The position numbers were made by a program, and so were the translations under genes. Of a stretch of 64,000 nt of DNA, positions 26,584 to 34,886 are shown piece after piece. Numbering within the stretch: position 1 is the stretch's first letter; every line of letters starts with the position of its first letter. A model generated the notes under the pieces. The model searched no databases. It was not told the DNA's origin and worked only from the letters and a program-made list of their open reading frames with translations. The stretch comes from Pedobacter psychroterrae (GTDB lineage Bacteria > Bacteroidota > Bacteroidia > Sphingobacteriales > Sphingobacteriaceae), in the NCBI RefSeq assembly GCF_004331695.1, contig NZ_SJSL01000001.1, positions 310,001-374,000 on the forward strand. The letters are read 5' to 3'.

Positions 26584-27714
26584 TTAAGTTACCTGCGGGC
26601 TATTAAATTGCTTTAAAAAATCTTTGGCAACATCTTCCAGTATTGGTTGGTATTTATGCTTTTTCATAGTTGCAATCGCACTGTTTAAATCCGCAAATAT
26701 CAACTCTTCTCTAAAGCCCAGTCCCAACTTATCCGATCCATCCCATTTTGGCATCCATACGGGCAAGCCATGCTCCAGCATAGCAACTGTACCTCCGCTT
26801 TTTCCAAGTAAATTGGCACTAGACCTTGAAATACCAGCCGTGCACTGAGTCATAAGGGAGCTGATCATGTCTATTTCAAGAAACCCGCAGTCAACAATCT
26901 CACAACCAAATACATCCAGCTTCACATGAAGTTCCTCTACAAATCTATCTTTAGCACCAGAGCGCCCACAGGCTAAAAAAATCGTAAAACTGAACCTGCT
27001 AACTTCACAAAAAGCTTCAAGTTTATCCGTTAGTTCCTTAAGAAAACGACCCTTAGGAGGTGCCCCAAAGTATAACAGAGAGATTCCGTCTATATGTTTT
27101 CTCCATTCTGTTTTCAAAGGCACATCCATTCTCCCTTCCTTATAGATATTCCCAAAAAGATTCAAAATCGCGGAGGTAATCCCCATTTTCTTTAATCTTA
27201 TCTGATTAAAAGGTATGGATACATTGACTATTGCAGGTTTAAGCATTTTTACCAATCTGGCAACAAGCATTTTTTGCGCAATTGCTGTAATTCTTTGTAA
27301 CACCCCAACAGGTGTATCCAGCCACATTTCATGAAACATTACGTGAAATTTGAACCGCTTTTCTGTAAGGATGTGTTTCAAGCCAAACAACATGTGATAA
27401 GGAATTCCTTTGACATGAAAAGAATAAGGCACGAATTGCAGGCTCAATATTTCAGGTCCAAAATCCGTTATAAATTTATTTGCTATTCCATACCTCCTCT
27501 TGTTTGACCAGTTCTCAGGAATTCTTAATACGGGTATGATTGTTCCCTCTGTTTTTTGGATCTCAAAAAAAACATCCTGAATATATCTGTCATTTAGCGC
27601 CACTACGGCAGGATGGTGCCCCTGCCTGATGAGTTCAGCACTCAACCTGCGTACATAGTCACCCACACCATCCCTTCCAGCTTCCATTGCACCACATAGA
27701 AATACTACCTTCAT
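26584..27714 (-). CDS. Probable GT-B glycosyltransferase, divergent
   Basis: A 376-residue protein whose N-terminus (MKVVFLCGAMEAGRDGVGDY, then LSAELIRQGH) has the nucleotide-fold glycine turn of GT4 acceptor domains. The C-terminal half is atypical: LLYFGAPPKGRFLKEL replaces the usual donor-domain opening, and the region expected to hold EX7E reads RSSANLLGKSGGTVAMLEHG. So the GT-B fold is likely but the catalytic class is uncertain. It overlaps the downstream acyltransferase by four bases (ATGA) and is surrounded by glycosyltransferases. Confidence 0.65.
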   Translation of the reverse strand: MKVVFLCGAMEAGRDGVGDYVRRLSAELIRQGHHPAVVALNDRYIQDVFFEIQKTEGTIIPVLRIPENWSNKRRYGIANKFITDFGPEILSLQFVPYSFHVKGIPYHMLFGLKHILTEKRFKFHVMFHEMWLDTPVGVLQRITAIAQKMLVARLVKMLKPAIVNVSIPFNQIRLKKMGITSAILNLFGNIYKEGRMDVPLKTEWRKHIDGISLLYFGAPPKGRFLKELTDKLEAFCEVSRFSFTIFLACGRSGAKDRFVEELHVKLDVFGCEIVDCGFLEIDMISSLMTQCTAGISRSSANLLGKSGGTVAMLEHGLPVWMPKWDGSDKLGLGFREELIFADLNSAIATMKKHKYQPILEDVAKDFLKQFNSPQVT

Positions 27715-28301
27715 GCCATACCCCTCTTTCCAATTTTACGGGCAGGCACGCCTGCCCAGATCTCTCCGGGCAAGATTGGCTTCGTAACAACTGCTCCCGC
27801 AGCGACTACAGCTCCCTCACCTATTTCCACACCTTTCAGCACAATGACATTAAATCCAAGCCAAACATCACTGCCTATTTTGATATCCCGCTCCTCCCCA
27901 CTTTGCAAACGCATCCTTGTCCCGTCTTGAGTTCCGTGGTCATGATCAATGAATTTGCAACCTGATGCTATCAAAGAGTCCTTTCCAATACTTATGCCTT
28001 TTCTGATATTAAATTCACACCCTGCACCAATAAACACGTTGTCCCCAACGAGAATAGTCTGACCTTTTTTCCAGATTCCATCGAATTTAAAATAAATGCT
28101 ATGTTCAAGTTGACAATTTGCTCCGATAGACACCTGGTGCGGCCAGGTTACATACATCCCAGGCAATTTGGTGCCGGCCCCAACCTTCATTCCCAAAAGT
28201 TTATACTTAGCTTTCCTCAAACTACTTAAAAATCTCTTTTTGTATCTGAACCGGATAAGAAAACAAGCGTGTTGAAAAAATCTACTATTAACTAAACCCA
28301 T
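27711..28301 (-). CDS. Hexapeptide-repeat acyltransferase
   Basis: A 196-residue left-handed beta-helix acetyltransferase. After a basic N-terminal helix (about 1-35), hexad repeats run from AGTKLPGMYVTWPHQVSIGA to the end, including DNVFIGAGCEFNI, the histidine-bearing CKFIDHDHGTQ near 118, and DVWLGFNVIVLKGVEIGEG. It ends in the usual VVAAGAVVTKPILPGEIWAG pattern. Acts on a cytoplasmic sugar or lipid-linked glycan using acetyl-CoA. Stands 12 bases downstream of a second such gene. Confidence 0.88.
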   Translation of the reverse strand: MGLVNSRFFQHACFLIRFRYKKRFLSSLRKAKYKLLGMKVGAGTKLPGMYVTWPHQVSIGANCQLEHSIYFKFDGIWKKGQTILVGDNVFIGAGCEFNIRKGISIGKDSLIASGCKFIDHDHGTQDGTRMRLQSGEERDIKIGSDVWLGFNVIVLKGVEIGEGAVVAAGAVVTKPILPGEIWAGVPARKIGKRGMA

Positions 28302-28313
28302 AAAACTGTCTAT

Positions 28314-28853
28314 CTAAGCAAACAACCTTGAATAAATCATCTGTCTTTTAAAATCATCCTTTCTATCTCCAATTTTCCGGGCTGGCACACCGGCCACGAT
28401 TGTAAGAGGAGGCACATCTTTTGTAACAACGGCACCAGCCGACACAACACTTCCATATCCAATGGTTACTCCACCTAAAATGATCGCTTTAAACCCGATG
28501 AATACATGATCCTCAATCACAACTTTTCTAAAACGGGCTCTGAAATGAGGATCTTGAACATTATGATCTCCTGTTACTATTGCTGCACCGTAAGAAATCG
28601 AAACATTTTTACCTATTTCAATGCCTCCCCTCGTATCTATATGGCAATTTGCATTTATAATTGTCTGTCCGGCAATTTTCAATCCCCCTTTAGCATTAAA
28701 CCATGCGCCCATAAATAAAGAGGTGTGTGGTCCAAGTGAAAATTTCATCACATTTCGATAATAGAAAAGCCTTACCCTTCTTGACGGGAAATAACCCACT
28801 ACGTAATTGCATATAAATAAGTTAAATTCAGATAGTGCTGATTTAAATTTCAT
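28314..28853 (-). CDS. Hexapeptide-repeat acyltransferase
   Basis: A 179-residue beta-helix acyltransferase. The N-terminal segment RVRLFYYRNVMKFSLGPHTS is typical of the WbbJ/maltose-acetyltransferase-like group. Hexad repeats follow from TSLFMGAWFNAKGGLKIAGQ to the end, with the catalytic-histidine block AIVTGDHNVQD near 97 and DHVFIGFKAIILGGVTIGYG. The C-terminal IVAGVPARKIG motif is intact. Adjacent to another hexapeptide acyltransferase and downstream of two GT2 genes; each probably modifies a different sugar of the repeat. Confidence 0.88.
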   Translation of the reverse strand: MKFKSALSEFNLFICNYVVGYFPSRRVRLFYYRNVMKFSLGPHTSLFMGAWFNAKGGLKIAGQTIINANCHIDTRGGIEIGKNVSISYGAAIVTGDHNVQDPHFRARFRKVVIEDHVFIGFKAIILGGVTIGYGSVVSAGAVVTKDVPPLTIVAGVPARKIGDRKDDFKRQMIYSRLFA

Positions 28854-28868
28854 AATTCGGATATATTT

Positions 28869-29864
28869 CTATTGGAGGCTGCCGCGCAGCACATCACGTT
28901 TAACTGTCTTTTTAAATATTTCATAAAATGCGAAAGCCAGATATGGGCTTAAAAAATTCAATCGATATAGAAACCGTACTTCAGCATTCCCAATCTTTAG
29001 TGCCGATGGCTTAAGCAGAAGATTTTGTATGGACCTGAAAACGGGAAAGTTTTTAACTCTTAAAGCAGAGAAACACCACCGCAGTTTCCAAACATTAAAT
29101 GCTGATAAAAACTCCTGATTACTATACTTATATCTTTCTAACTCGTGGGACAGCTGTTTTATCAAGTCAAACGTTTGTGCTACATATACCTCTGGCGTCT
29201 TATTACTGATTCTGTGAATAGAATTGTGTATGCGAATTTTTGCCGCAGGAATATCCTGAAATCCGAACCTCAACTTATTTAGCAAACACATGAAAAGAAA
29301 ATGGAATTCCTGGCCCGACTTCAATTTTCCGTTCCATCTTAGTTCCGAACTAACTGAAGATCGCAACAAGAAATTCGACGTTATCGGGAACCGCGTAAAA
29401 AATTGGCTATTAACATTCGTGTCATTCAACAATGCACCCCGCTTTTTAACCAAATTTTCAGCCTCAAACTTATCCTGAAAATAATGCTCTACGCCAAAAA
29501 CGATATCCAGCTTGTTTTCCTCTAAGAAGTTAACCTGACTAAACAATGTCTCATCATCAAACATTGCGTCGTCTGAATCCAGAAACTTAACACATTCCCC
29601 TTTAGCTTGCTCTAGTCCGAAATTCCTGGCATCGCAAGCCCCTTTTCCCGGATTCACTAATCCCTTTATTTTGCCTGGAAAATCACGCTCGTATTTTTCA
29701 ATCAGACCAAAAGTATTGTCAGATGACTTATCATCTATCAAGAGACACTCCCAATTCGTATAGCTCTGCCGAAGTACAGAATTGACTGCATCTGCCAGGT
29801 AAGCTTCAGCATTGAAGCAGGGAACAATAATGGAAACCAGCGGGCTTAAATCTTCTTTTTTCAT
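28869..29864 (-). CDS. Family-2 glycosyltransferase
   Basis: A 331-residue inverting GT-A enzyme. The N-terminal domain opens PLVSIIVPCFNAEAYLADAV, with LLIDDKSSDNT, the acceptor segment GACDARNFGLEQAKGE, and the metal-binding DXD as KFLDSDDAMFDD near residue 93. The rest (about 120-331) is an uncharacterised acceptor-specific part without membrane helices. It transfers one sugar to the growing lipid-linked oligosaccharide in the cytoplasm. Thirty-two bases separate it from the upstream GT2. Confidence 0.92.
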   Translation of the reverse strand: MKKEDLSPLVSIIVPCFNAEAYLADAVNSVLRQSYTNWECLLIDDKSSDNTFGLIEKYERDFPGKIKGLVNPGKGACDARNFGLEQAKGECVKFLDSDDAMFDDETLFSQVNFLEENKLDIVFGVEHYFQDKFEAENLVKKRGALLNDTNVNSQFFTRFPITSNFLLRSSVSSELRWNGKLKSGQEFHFLFMCLLNKLRFGFQDIPAAKIRIHNSIHRISNKTPEVYVAQTFDLIKQLSHELERYKYSNQEFLSAFNVWKLRWCFSALRVKNFPVFRSIQNLLLKPSALKIGNAEVRFLYRLNFLSPYLAFAFYEIFKKTVKRDVLRGSLQ

Positions 29865-29896
29865 ATCAAAAAACAGTCAGGATTTGTTAATTAAGT

Positions 29897-30892
29897 TTAC
29901 CAGTTCCTTTTTCTCCCAATATATTTTCCTACATTTTCGGGCAACACGAAATATAAAAGATAGAGCATGATGGAAAACCGGTTCAGAAAATATCTTGAGG
30001 TAACTTGCTTCACAATCCCCAGTACTATCGGATTTGGTTTATTGTTGTGCTCCATGTAACCGCCAATGATCACCGGATAAATGTTTCTGATGAACCTGTC
30101 GGTATACTTAAAGAAAATAAGCGCCTGGTTGCCGTAAATTTTAATAAGATCAGGTTTTCCGGCTAAACGCAATTCATGATTTTGTACTGCAAATTCCGCT
30201 AAAACTTTCTGGACCACCCTTTTTTCTACAACTACTGAAGCCCCATCAGGCAATGAAAACCTTTTGTAAAGTTGCTTAGGCACAATGTAAAAATCCGAGA
30301 TCATACTCATCCGGCACCATAGGTCCCTGTCTTGAGCAAACTTGAATAGTTCTCTATATCCACCGGCCTGCTCGTAGGTAGCCTTTCTAAACATCACTTC
30401 ACCATGCGTAAATATATTTTCTTTCGTTAGTGTCTGCTGCGCATTACCGGAAAAATCCCTTCTCACAATTTTAGATTTTGCATGTGAAACAGGATTGGCA
30501 GCATCAATTTTTACATTTTCATAATGACATCCAACTGCTCCAAGAGTTGGATCATTGATCAAAGCAGCCACTTGCTCACTTACGCGGTCCTGGAGAGAAA
30601 TATCTCCCGATCCATGCACCGCAATGAACTCACCTTTAGCAATAGCTACCGCATCAATCATTCCCCTGACAAAACCTTTGTTGTTTTCATGCCTGATCAC
30701 CCTTAACCTCGAGTCAATTTGTTCAAAGGCCTTAAGTTTTTCGTAAGTGCCGTCCTTGGAACAATCGTCGAATATTAAAATTTCAATATTCTGATAGGTT
30801 TGGTTGATTAGACTGGAAACAGACTCGTCAACAAAGTTAACCCTATTATAATAGCCCGAAACAATACTTACAAGCGGCATTTCTTTTTCCAT
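29897..30892 (-). CDS. Family-2 glycosyltransferase with altered DXD region
   Basis: A 331-residue GT-A enzyme. Conserved parts are PLVSIVSGYYNRVNFVDESV, EILIFDDCSKDGTYEKL and VAIAKGEFIAVHGSGDISLQ near 85-105, where the usual DXD aspartates read GSGD. That can still bind metal through the last Asp, so activity is plausible but not certain. A C-terminal hydrophobic stretch (about 305-322) may touch the membrane. Six bases separate it from the MurB-like gene. No assignment of donor is possible. Confidence 0.87.
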   Translation of the reverse strand: MEKEMPLVSIVSGYYNRVNFVDESVSSLINQTYQNIEILIFDDCSKDGTYEKLKAFEQIDSRLRVIRHENNKGFVRGMIDAVAIAKGEFIAVHGSGDISLQDRVSEQVAALINDPTLGAVGCHYENVKIDAANPVSHAKSKIVRRDFSGNAQQTLTKENIFTHGEVMFRKATYEQAGGYRELFKFAQDRDLWCRMSMISDFYIVPKQLYKRFSLPDGASVVVEKRVVQKVLAEFAVQNHELRLAGKPDLIKIYGNQALIFFKYTDRFIRNIYPVIIGGYMEHNNKPNPIVLGIVKQVTSRYFLNRFSIMLYLLYFVLPENVGKYIGRKRNW

Positions 30893-30898
30893 ATCAGA

Positions 30899-31756
30899 TT
30901 AAATAATTCTTTGTTCAACCTCTATATCCAATGAATAAGTTTCAAGGACACGTTTTTTAACAAGGGTTATAATTTCCAGGATATCTTTTCCGGTAGCATT
31001 GTCAAAATTCACAATGAAACCCCCATGTTTTTCTGATATCCGGGCTCCGCCAATCGTATAACCTTTTAAACCCATCTCTTCCATCATAACGCCCACAAAA
31101 TGTCCTTTCGGTCGCTTAAAAACGCTTCCAGCGTTTGGAAACTCTTTAGGTTGCTTAGCCCACCTTAATTTTTTATTATTTTCCATCTTATCCCCTATCT
31201 CCTGTTTATCGCCATGTCGCAATTGCAGGAAAGCATGGGTAATGATCAGATGTGGATTTTGCTGAAAAAAACTGTTCCTGTATTCAAAATCCAGTCCCTT
31301 TCTTTCTACCTCTTTAAAGACATCAGCCTGCGGATCGTAATATCTTACCGTTAAAAGTAGACTTTGGATATCTTCCCCGCTGGCACCAGCATTCATGACA
31401 ATGGCTCCCCCAAGTGAACTGGGAATATCATAAAATAGTTCCAGGCCTGACAATGAATAACTCAGCGCGATATTACTTAAGTCCAACATTGATACTCCAG
31501 ATTCAGCAGAGATTTTATCGTCCTCACATACTACCTTTTCAAAATTTCCCGAAAAAATAATAAAATCATCTTCATAGCGGTCTCTGGAGAAAATAATGTT
31601 GTGGCCACTACCAATTATAATTTTCTTAGTTTCAGGATATTCTTGAAAGATCTGCTGAATTTCAGCTTCTGATTCGGGAAAAAAGGCCCTTTTACAGATT
31701 GCGGGAATCCGGTAGGAATTATAAGGTGTAAGATCTAAATCGCTGACAATTTTCAT
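30899..31756 (-). CDS. murB: MurB-family UDP-N-acetylenolpyruvoylglucosamine reductase, operon-embedded copy
   Basis: FAD enzyme that reduces the enolpyruvyl ether of UDP-GlcNAc to the lactyl ether of UDP-MurNAc with NADPH. 285 residues, type II size. Visible motifs are the FAD-binding IIIGSGHNIIFS (46-57), IPSSLGGAIVMNAGASGEDI (111-130), the type II element YRNSFF with Arg160, the catalytic serine Ser211 in NAGSVFKRP, and a final acidic residue in IEVEQRII (Glu281). All the catalytic positions look intact. It is 19 bases downstream of a MurA-family gene inside an exopolysaccharide operon, away from any cell-wall cluster, so its product may be a polysaccharide precursor. A housekeeping role cannot be excluded. 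Confidence 0.82.
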   Translation of the reverse strand: MKIVSDLDLTPYNSYRIPAICKRAFFPESEAEIQQIFQEYPETKKIIIGSGHNIIFSRDRYEDDFIIFSGNFEKVVCEDDKISAESGVSMLDLSNIALSYSLSGLELFYDIPSSLGGAIVMNAGASGEDIQSLLLTVRYYDPQADVFKEVERKGLDFEYRNSFFQQNPHLIITHAFLQLRHGDKQEIGDKMENNKKLRWAKQPKEFPNAGSVFKRPKGHFVGVMMEEMGLKGYTIGGARISEKHGGFIVNFDNATGKDILEIITLVKKRVLETYSLDIEVEQRII

Positions 31757-31775
31757 AGTGAAATTTCTTAACTGA

Positions 31776-33056
31776 CTAATATACCTCGATGTTGATGTTA
31801 AGGCCCTTCAGTTTTTGCTCTAAATTGTTATACCCTCTCAATGCCATCTCTACATTGTGTATGGTAGACTCCCCTTCAGCCAGCAATGCCGCCAGTACAA
31901 GCGCCATACTCCCTCTCAAATCGGTCGAGGTGGCCTCCGCTCCAATGATATTTGAATTCCCATAGGTAGTGATAGTCCCCGGCTGCCATTTAAGGCCGCC
32001 CTGATAAAATTTACTGAGTTGTTCACAGTATTTCAATCTTTCTGGATAACGGTAATCGAAAATTCTACTTGTACCATCTGCATGAAGACCTAATAAAGTA
32101 TAAAATGGCTGCATATCGGAAATTATTCCCGGATGCGTACCGCATGCGAGTTCAAATGGCTGTACTTTTCCGTTTACCAGGCATTCAGGTGAAATGATCA
32201 CATTGTTTTTATTCCTGTATAAATCTATTCCCGCGTGACTTAAGTGAATCAAGGGTATTTCCATCGTATCGAATGGAACATCTTCTACCACTATATTTCC
32301 TCCTGAAATGATGCCGTACACAATCCAGGTGATTGCCTCAATCCTATCTGGCATTACATTAAATAATGACCCCCTTAATTTACTAGCCCCTGTCACTTTC
32401 ACAAAGCTATTCCCTACTACATCAATTTTGGCTCCCAATGTTCTGAGGAACTCAATGAGGCTTTCTATCTCAGGACTGATATAGGCATTTTTTATGATCG
32501 TTTCACCATCTATGGTTGCTGCAGATATCAGTGCATTCTCTGTACCTCCAATCGTTGAAATAGGGAAATTTATCTCACCCGGACTAAATCCCTTCGGTGC
32601 AGTAATTTCTATATAATCTGGCTTTTCTGTCACCGTCGCACCTAGCTTCTCCCACACCATCATGTGCAAATCATATCCTCTGTCCCCAATCTTGCAGCCA
32701 CCCGGGTACGGAATCCTTGCAATACCTGAGCGTTTGATCAGTCCCGCTACCAGCAGATACGTAGTTCTTATCGGAAAATCATAACTATCCAGCAATCTGT
32801 CTTCCAGGTTAGATGAATCTACCGTAACCGTCTGCTCGATTTCATCAACCTGCACCTTTCCACCACACTTTTCGATAAAGTCCATTTTGTACCTGGCATC
32901 GACCAGCTCTGTAGGGAAGTTCATCAATGTAACTGGCTCGTCTGCTATCAACGCCGCAGCGAGCAGTCGTGTGCTTGCATTCTTTGCCCCGCTTACCCTC
33001 ACTTTCCCATGAGGTATTTGCCCACCCTTAATGGTGGCTGTTAAGTTAGATTTCAT
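31776..33056 (-). CDS. murA: MurA-family UDP-GlcNAc 1-carboxyvinyltransferase, operon-embedded copy
   Basis: EPSP-synthase-fold enzyme that transfers enolpyruvate from PEP to UDP-GlcNAc. 426 residues, normal MurA length. Catalytic features are present: Lys25-Asn26 in SGAKNAS, the PEP-loop cysteine Cys121 in YPGGCKIGDR, the aspartate in HPGIISDMQPF, and an arginine in STDLRGSMALVL. The segment after the cysteine reads GDRGYDLH, whereas housekeeping MurA normally has a RPVDLH motif, so it is a divergent member. It is followed directly by a MurB-family gene. Together they would make UDP-MurNAc or a related lactyl-ether sugar nucleotide for the polysaccharide. Confidence 0.82.
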   Translation of the reverse strand: MKSNLTATIKGGQIPHGKVRVSGAKNASTRLLAAALIADEPVTLMNFPTELVDARYKMDFIEKCGGKVQVDEIEQTVTVDSSNLEDRLLDSYDFPIRTTYLLVAGLIKRSGIARIPYPGGCKIGDRGYDLHMMVWEKLGATVTEKPDYIEITAPKGFSPGEINFPISTIGGTENALISAATIDGETIIKNAYISPEIESLIEFLRTLGAKIDVVGNSFVKVTGASKLRGSLFNVMPDRIEAITWIVYGIISGGNIVVEDVPFDTMEIPLIHLSHAGIDLYRNKNNVIISPECLVNGKVQPFELACGTHPGIISDMQPFYTLLGLHADGTSRIFDYRYPERLKYCEQLSKFYQGGLKWQPGTITTYGNSNIIGAEATSTDLRGSMALVLAALLAEGESTIHNVEMALRGYNNLEQKLKGLNINIEVY

Positions 33057-33093
33057 AATAAAAGCATAAAGTTGAGATCATTGTCATTTATAG

Positions 33094-34884
33094 TTAAAAG
33101 TCCTGTAAAGCCACCATTCGCTGAAACCTTACAGATGAATCAAGCATTTCATTAAAATTGCCCTTCGCTGTTACCTCACCATTCTCAAGAAGGTATATGG
33201 TATCTGCATTTTTAATCGTTGAAAGTCGGTGTGCGATGATTACCATCGTATACTTTCCATGTAATTTTTCAATGTTATCTTGTATGTACCGCTCAGTTTC
33301 AGAGTCCAGGGCCGATGTAGCTTCATCAAAAATTAATATGTCAGCATTTTTATAGAGTTCCCTGGCAATGGAAATCCTTTGCTTCTGTCCGCCTGATATC
33401 AAAATTCCGTTGTCTCCAAGCTGGGTATCCTCTTTATTTTCAAGCTCCTCAATAAAGCTTGTCAAGGAAGTCTGGGCGATTACCTCCCAAAAACGCTGTA
33501 AATTCCGATCATTTTTCTCGGCCCAAAAAGTAATGTTGTTAAATAGCGTATCGGTAAAAATGACGGCTTCCTGCGAGATATATCCGATGCGGCTACGATA
33601 ACTATCCAGGTTAAAATCAAAGAGTGATTTGCCATCTATTAGGATATCACCATTCACAGGTTTAATCAAACCTGTAATCAGGTTTGCCAGCGTAGTCTTA
33701 CCAGAGCCGCTTTCGCCAACTAAAGCTATGGTCTGGTTTTTCTCAATGTCTATATTGATATTCTTTAACACATGGTTATTACCATACCAGAAGTCGAGCT
33801 TAGACAATGAAATTTCCTTTTTAAAGTCCGGAAGTGCCGCTTCAATCTGAACTTCTTTATTTTCCTGCATTTGATTTCTCAAGTCTTCAAGGGAGTTTAA
33901 AGAACCCACATTTTGCATAAATGACTGCCATGATGCCTGTACAGATATCAAACTGACCAGTGCCCTGTAAAACAACAGTATGCTTAAGATGATCGAACCT
34001 AAATTGCTTCCAAGCAATTTGATCTGTAAAATGATCACGATGGCTACAATAAGTATAATCAGAGGTTCCCTCACACTTGCTGTGATGGACTGGTTGTAAC
34101 CAATCTTACGGTTCACCTGCTCCATCTGTTTGATGATATCATTCAGTTTAAGCGAAAATATCCTGAAGTAATTGGTTGCTTTGAGGTACTTAAAAGAATG
34201 GACCGCCTGTATAATGTAGGCATTGAAGACGTGTCCTTTAAAGGAAAGCTGCACAGAAGACTGTTTCACTGAATTAAAGATCTTCCTGAATACTAGGTTT
34301 GACAATCCTCCCCCCAGAACCACCAGCATTGCAAACTGCCAATTGGAAAGAAACGCAAGAATGAGGTAACTCAGGAGCATTACCAAGCCCTTAAAACTAC
34401 CCATAAAGCTAATCACGGCTTGAAGTACCCGGCTTACTTCTGTAGTGAGTGTGTTTTGAATCTTACCGGCATCCAGGTTTAAAAACCCCGAATACTTCAA
34501 CTCCTGCAAATCCAGCGTCTGCTCATTTCTTAACTTCACCATAAATAGCTGCCTCAGGTTCACCTGTTGCATCAGCTGGAAGTAATTCAGCAAGCCTTTT
34601 ACTGAGAAAGTGATAACCATTAGCCCCAGCACAGAATAAATATTTACCGGGACATTGAACCATTGAAACAGATTGATGATATAATGCAGTCCCCCCATAG
34701 ATTCTTTCGATACAGCGGCAGCATTGTCGATGAACTGCAGCAGGGGAATGAACATGGCAAGTCCTATCCCATCCAGGAAGCTGACGCCCAGGCCCAGCAA
34801 CATGGTAAATAAGAGCTTGTTGCCAAGGATCCTATAGAAGAACTTAAAATAACCCAATATGGTATGATCGATTTCCCTGTTCAT
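33094..34884 (-). CDS. ABC exporter, PglK/MsbA-like lipid-linked glycan flippase candidate
   Basis: Fused membrane-plus-ATPase half-transporter, 596 residues from the ATG at 34884, placed two bases after the stop of the pyruvyl transferase gene. The frame is open further upstream to 34944, but that would overlap that gene by 58 bases. Six membrane helices lie in about residues 20-310. The nucleotide-binding domain has Walker A GESGSGKTTL, signature ISGGQKQRISIARELY, Walker B ADILIFDEATSALD and the H-loop IIAHRLST. No Wzx-type flippase lies in this operon, so this protein is the best candidate to flip its lipid-linked repeat, as PglK does for N-glycans. Export of another lipid is possible. Confidence 0.85.
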   Translation of the reverse strand: MNREIDHTILGYFKFFYRILGNKLLFTMLLGLGVSFLDGIGLAMFIPLLQFIDNAAAVSKESMGGLHYIINLFQWFNVPVNIYSVLGLMVITFSVKGLLNYFQLMQQVNLRQLFMVKLRNEQTLDLQELKYSGFLNLDAGKIQNTLTTEVSRVLQAVISFMGSFKGLVMLLSYLILAFLSNWQFAMLVVLGGGLSNLVFRKIFNSVKQSSVQLSFKGHVFNAYIIQAVHSFKYLKATNYFRIFSLKLNDIIKQMEQVNRKIGYNQSITASVREPLIILIVAIVIILQIKLLGSNLGSIILSILLFYRALVSLISVQASWQSFMQNVGSLNSLEDLRNQMQENKEVQIEAALPDFKKEISLSKLDFWYGNNHVLKNINIDIEKNQTIALVGESGSGKTTLANLITGLIKPVNGDILIDGKSLFDFNLDSYRSRIGYISQEAVIFTDTLFNNITFWAEKNDRNLQRFWEVIAQTSLTSFIEELENKEDTQLGDNGILISGGQKQRISIARELYKNADILIFDEATSALDSETERYIQDNIEKLHGKYTMVIIAHRLSTIKNADTIYLLENGEVTAKGNFNEMLDSSVRFQRMVALQDF

Positions 34885-34886
34885 GC

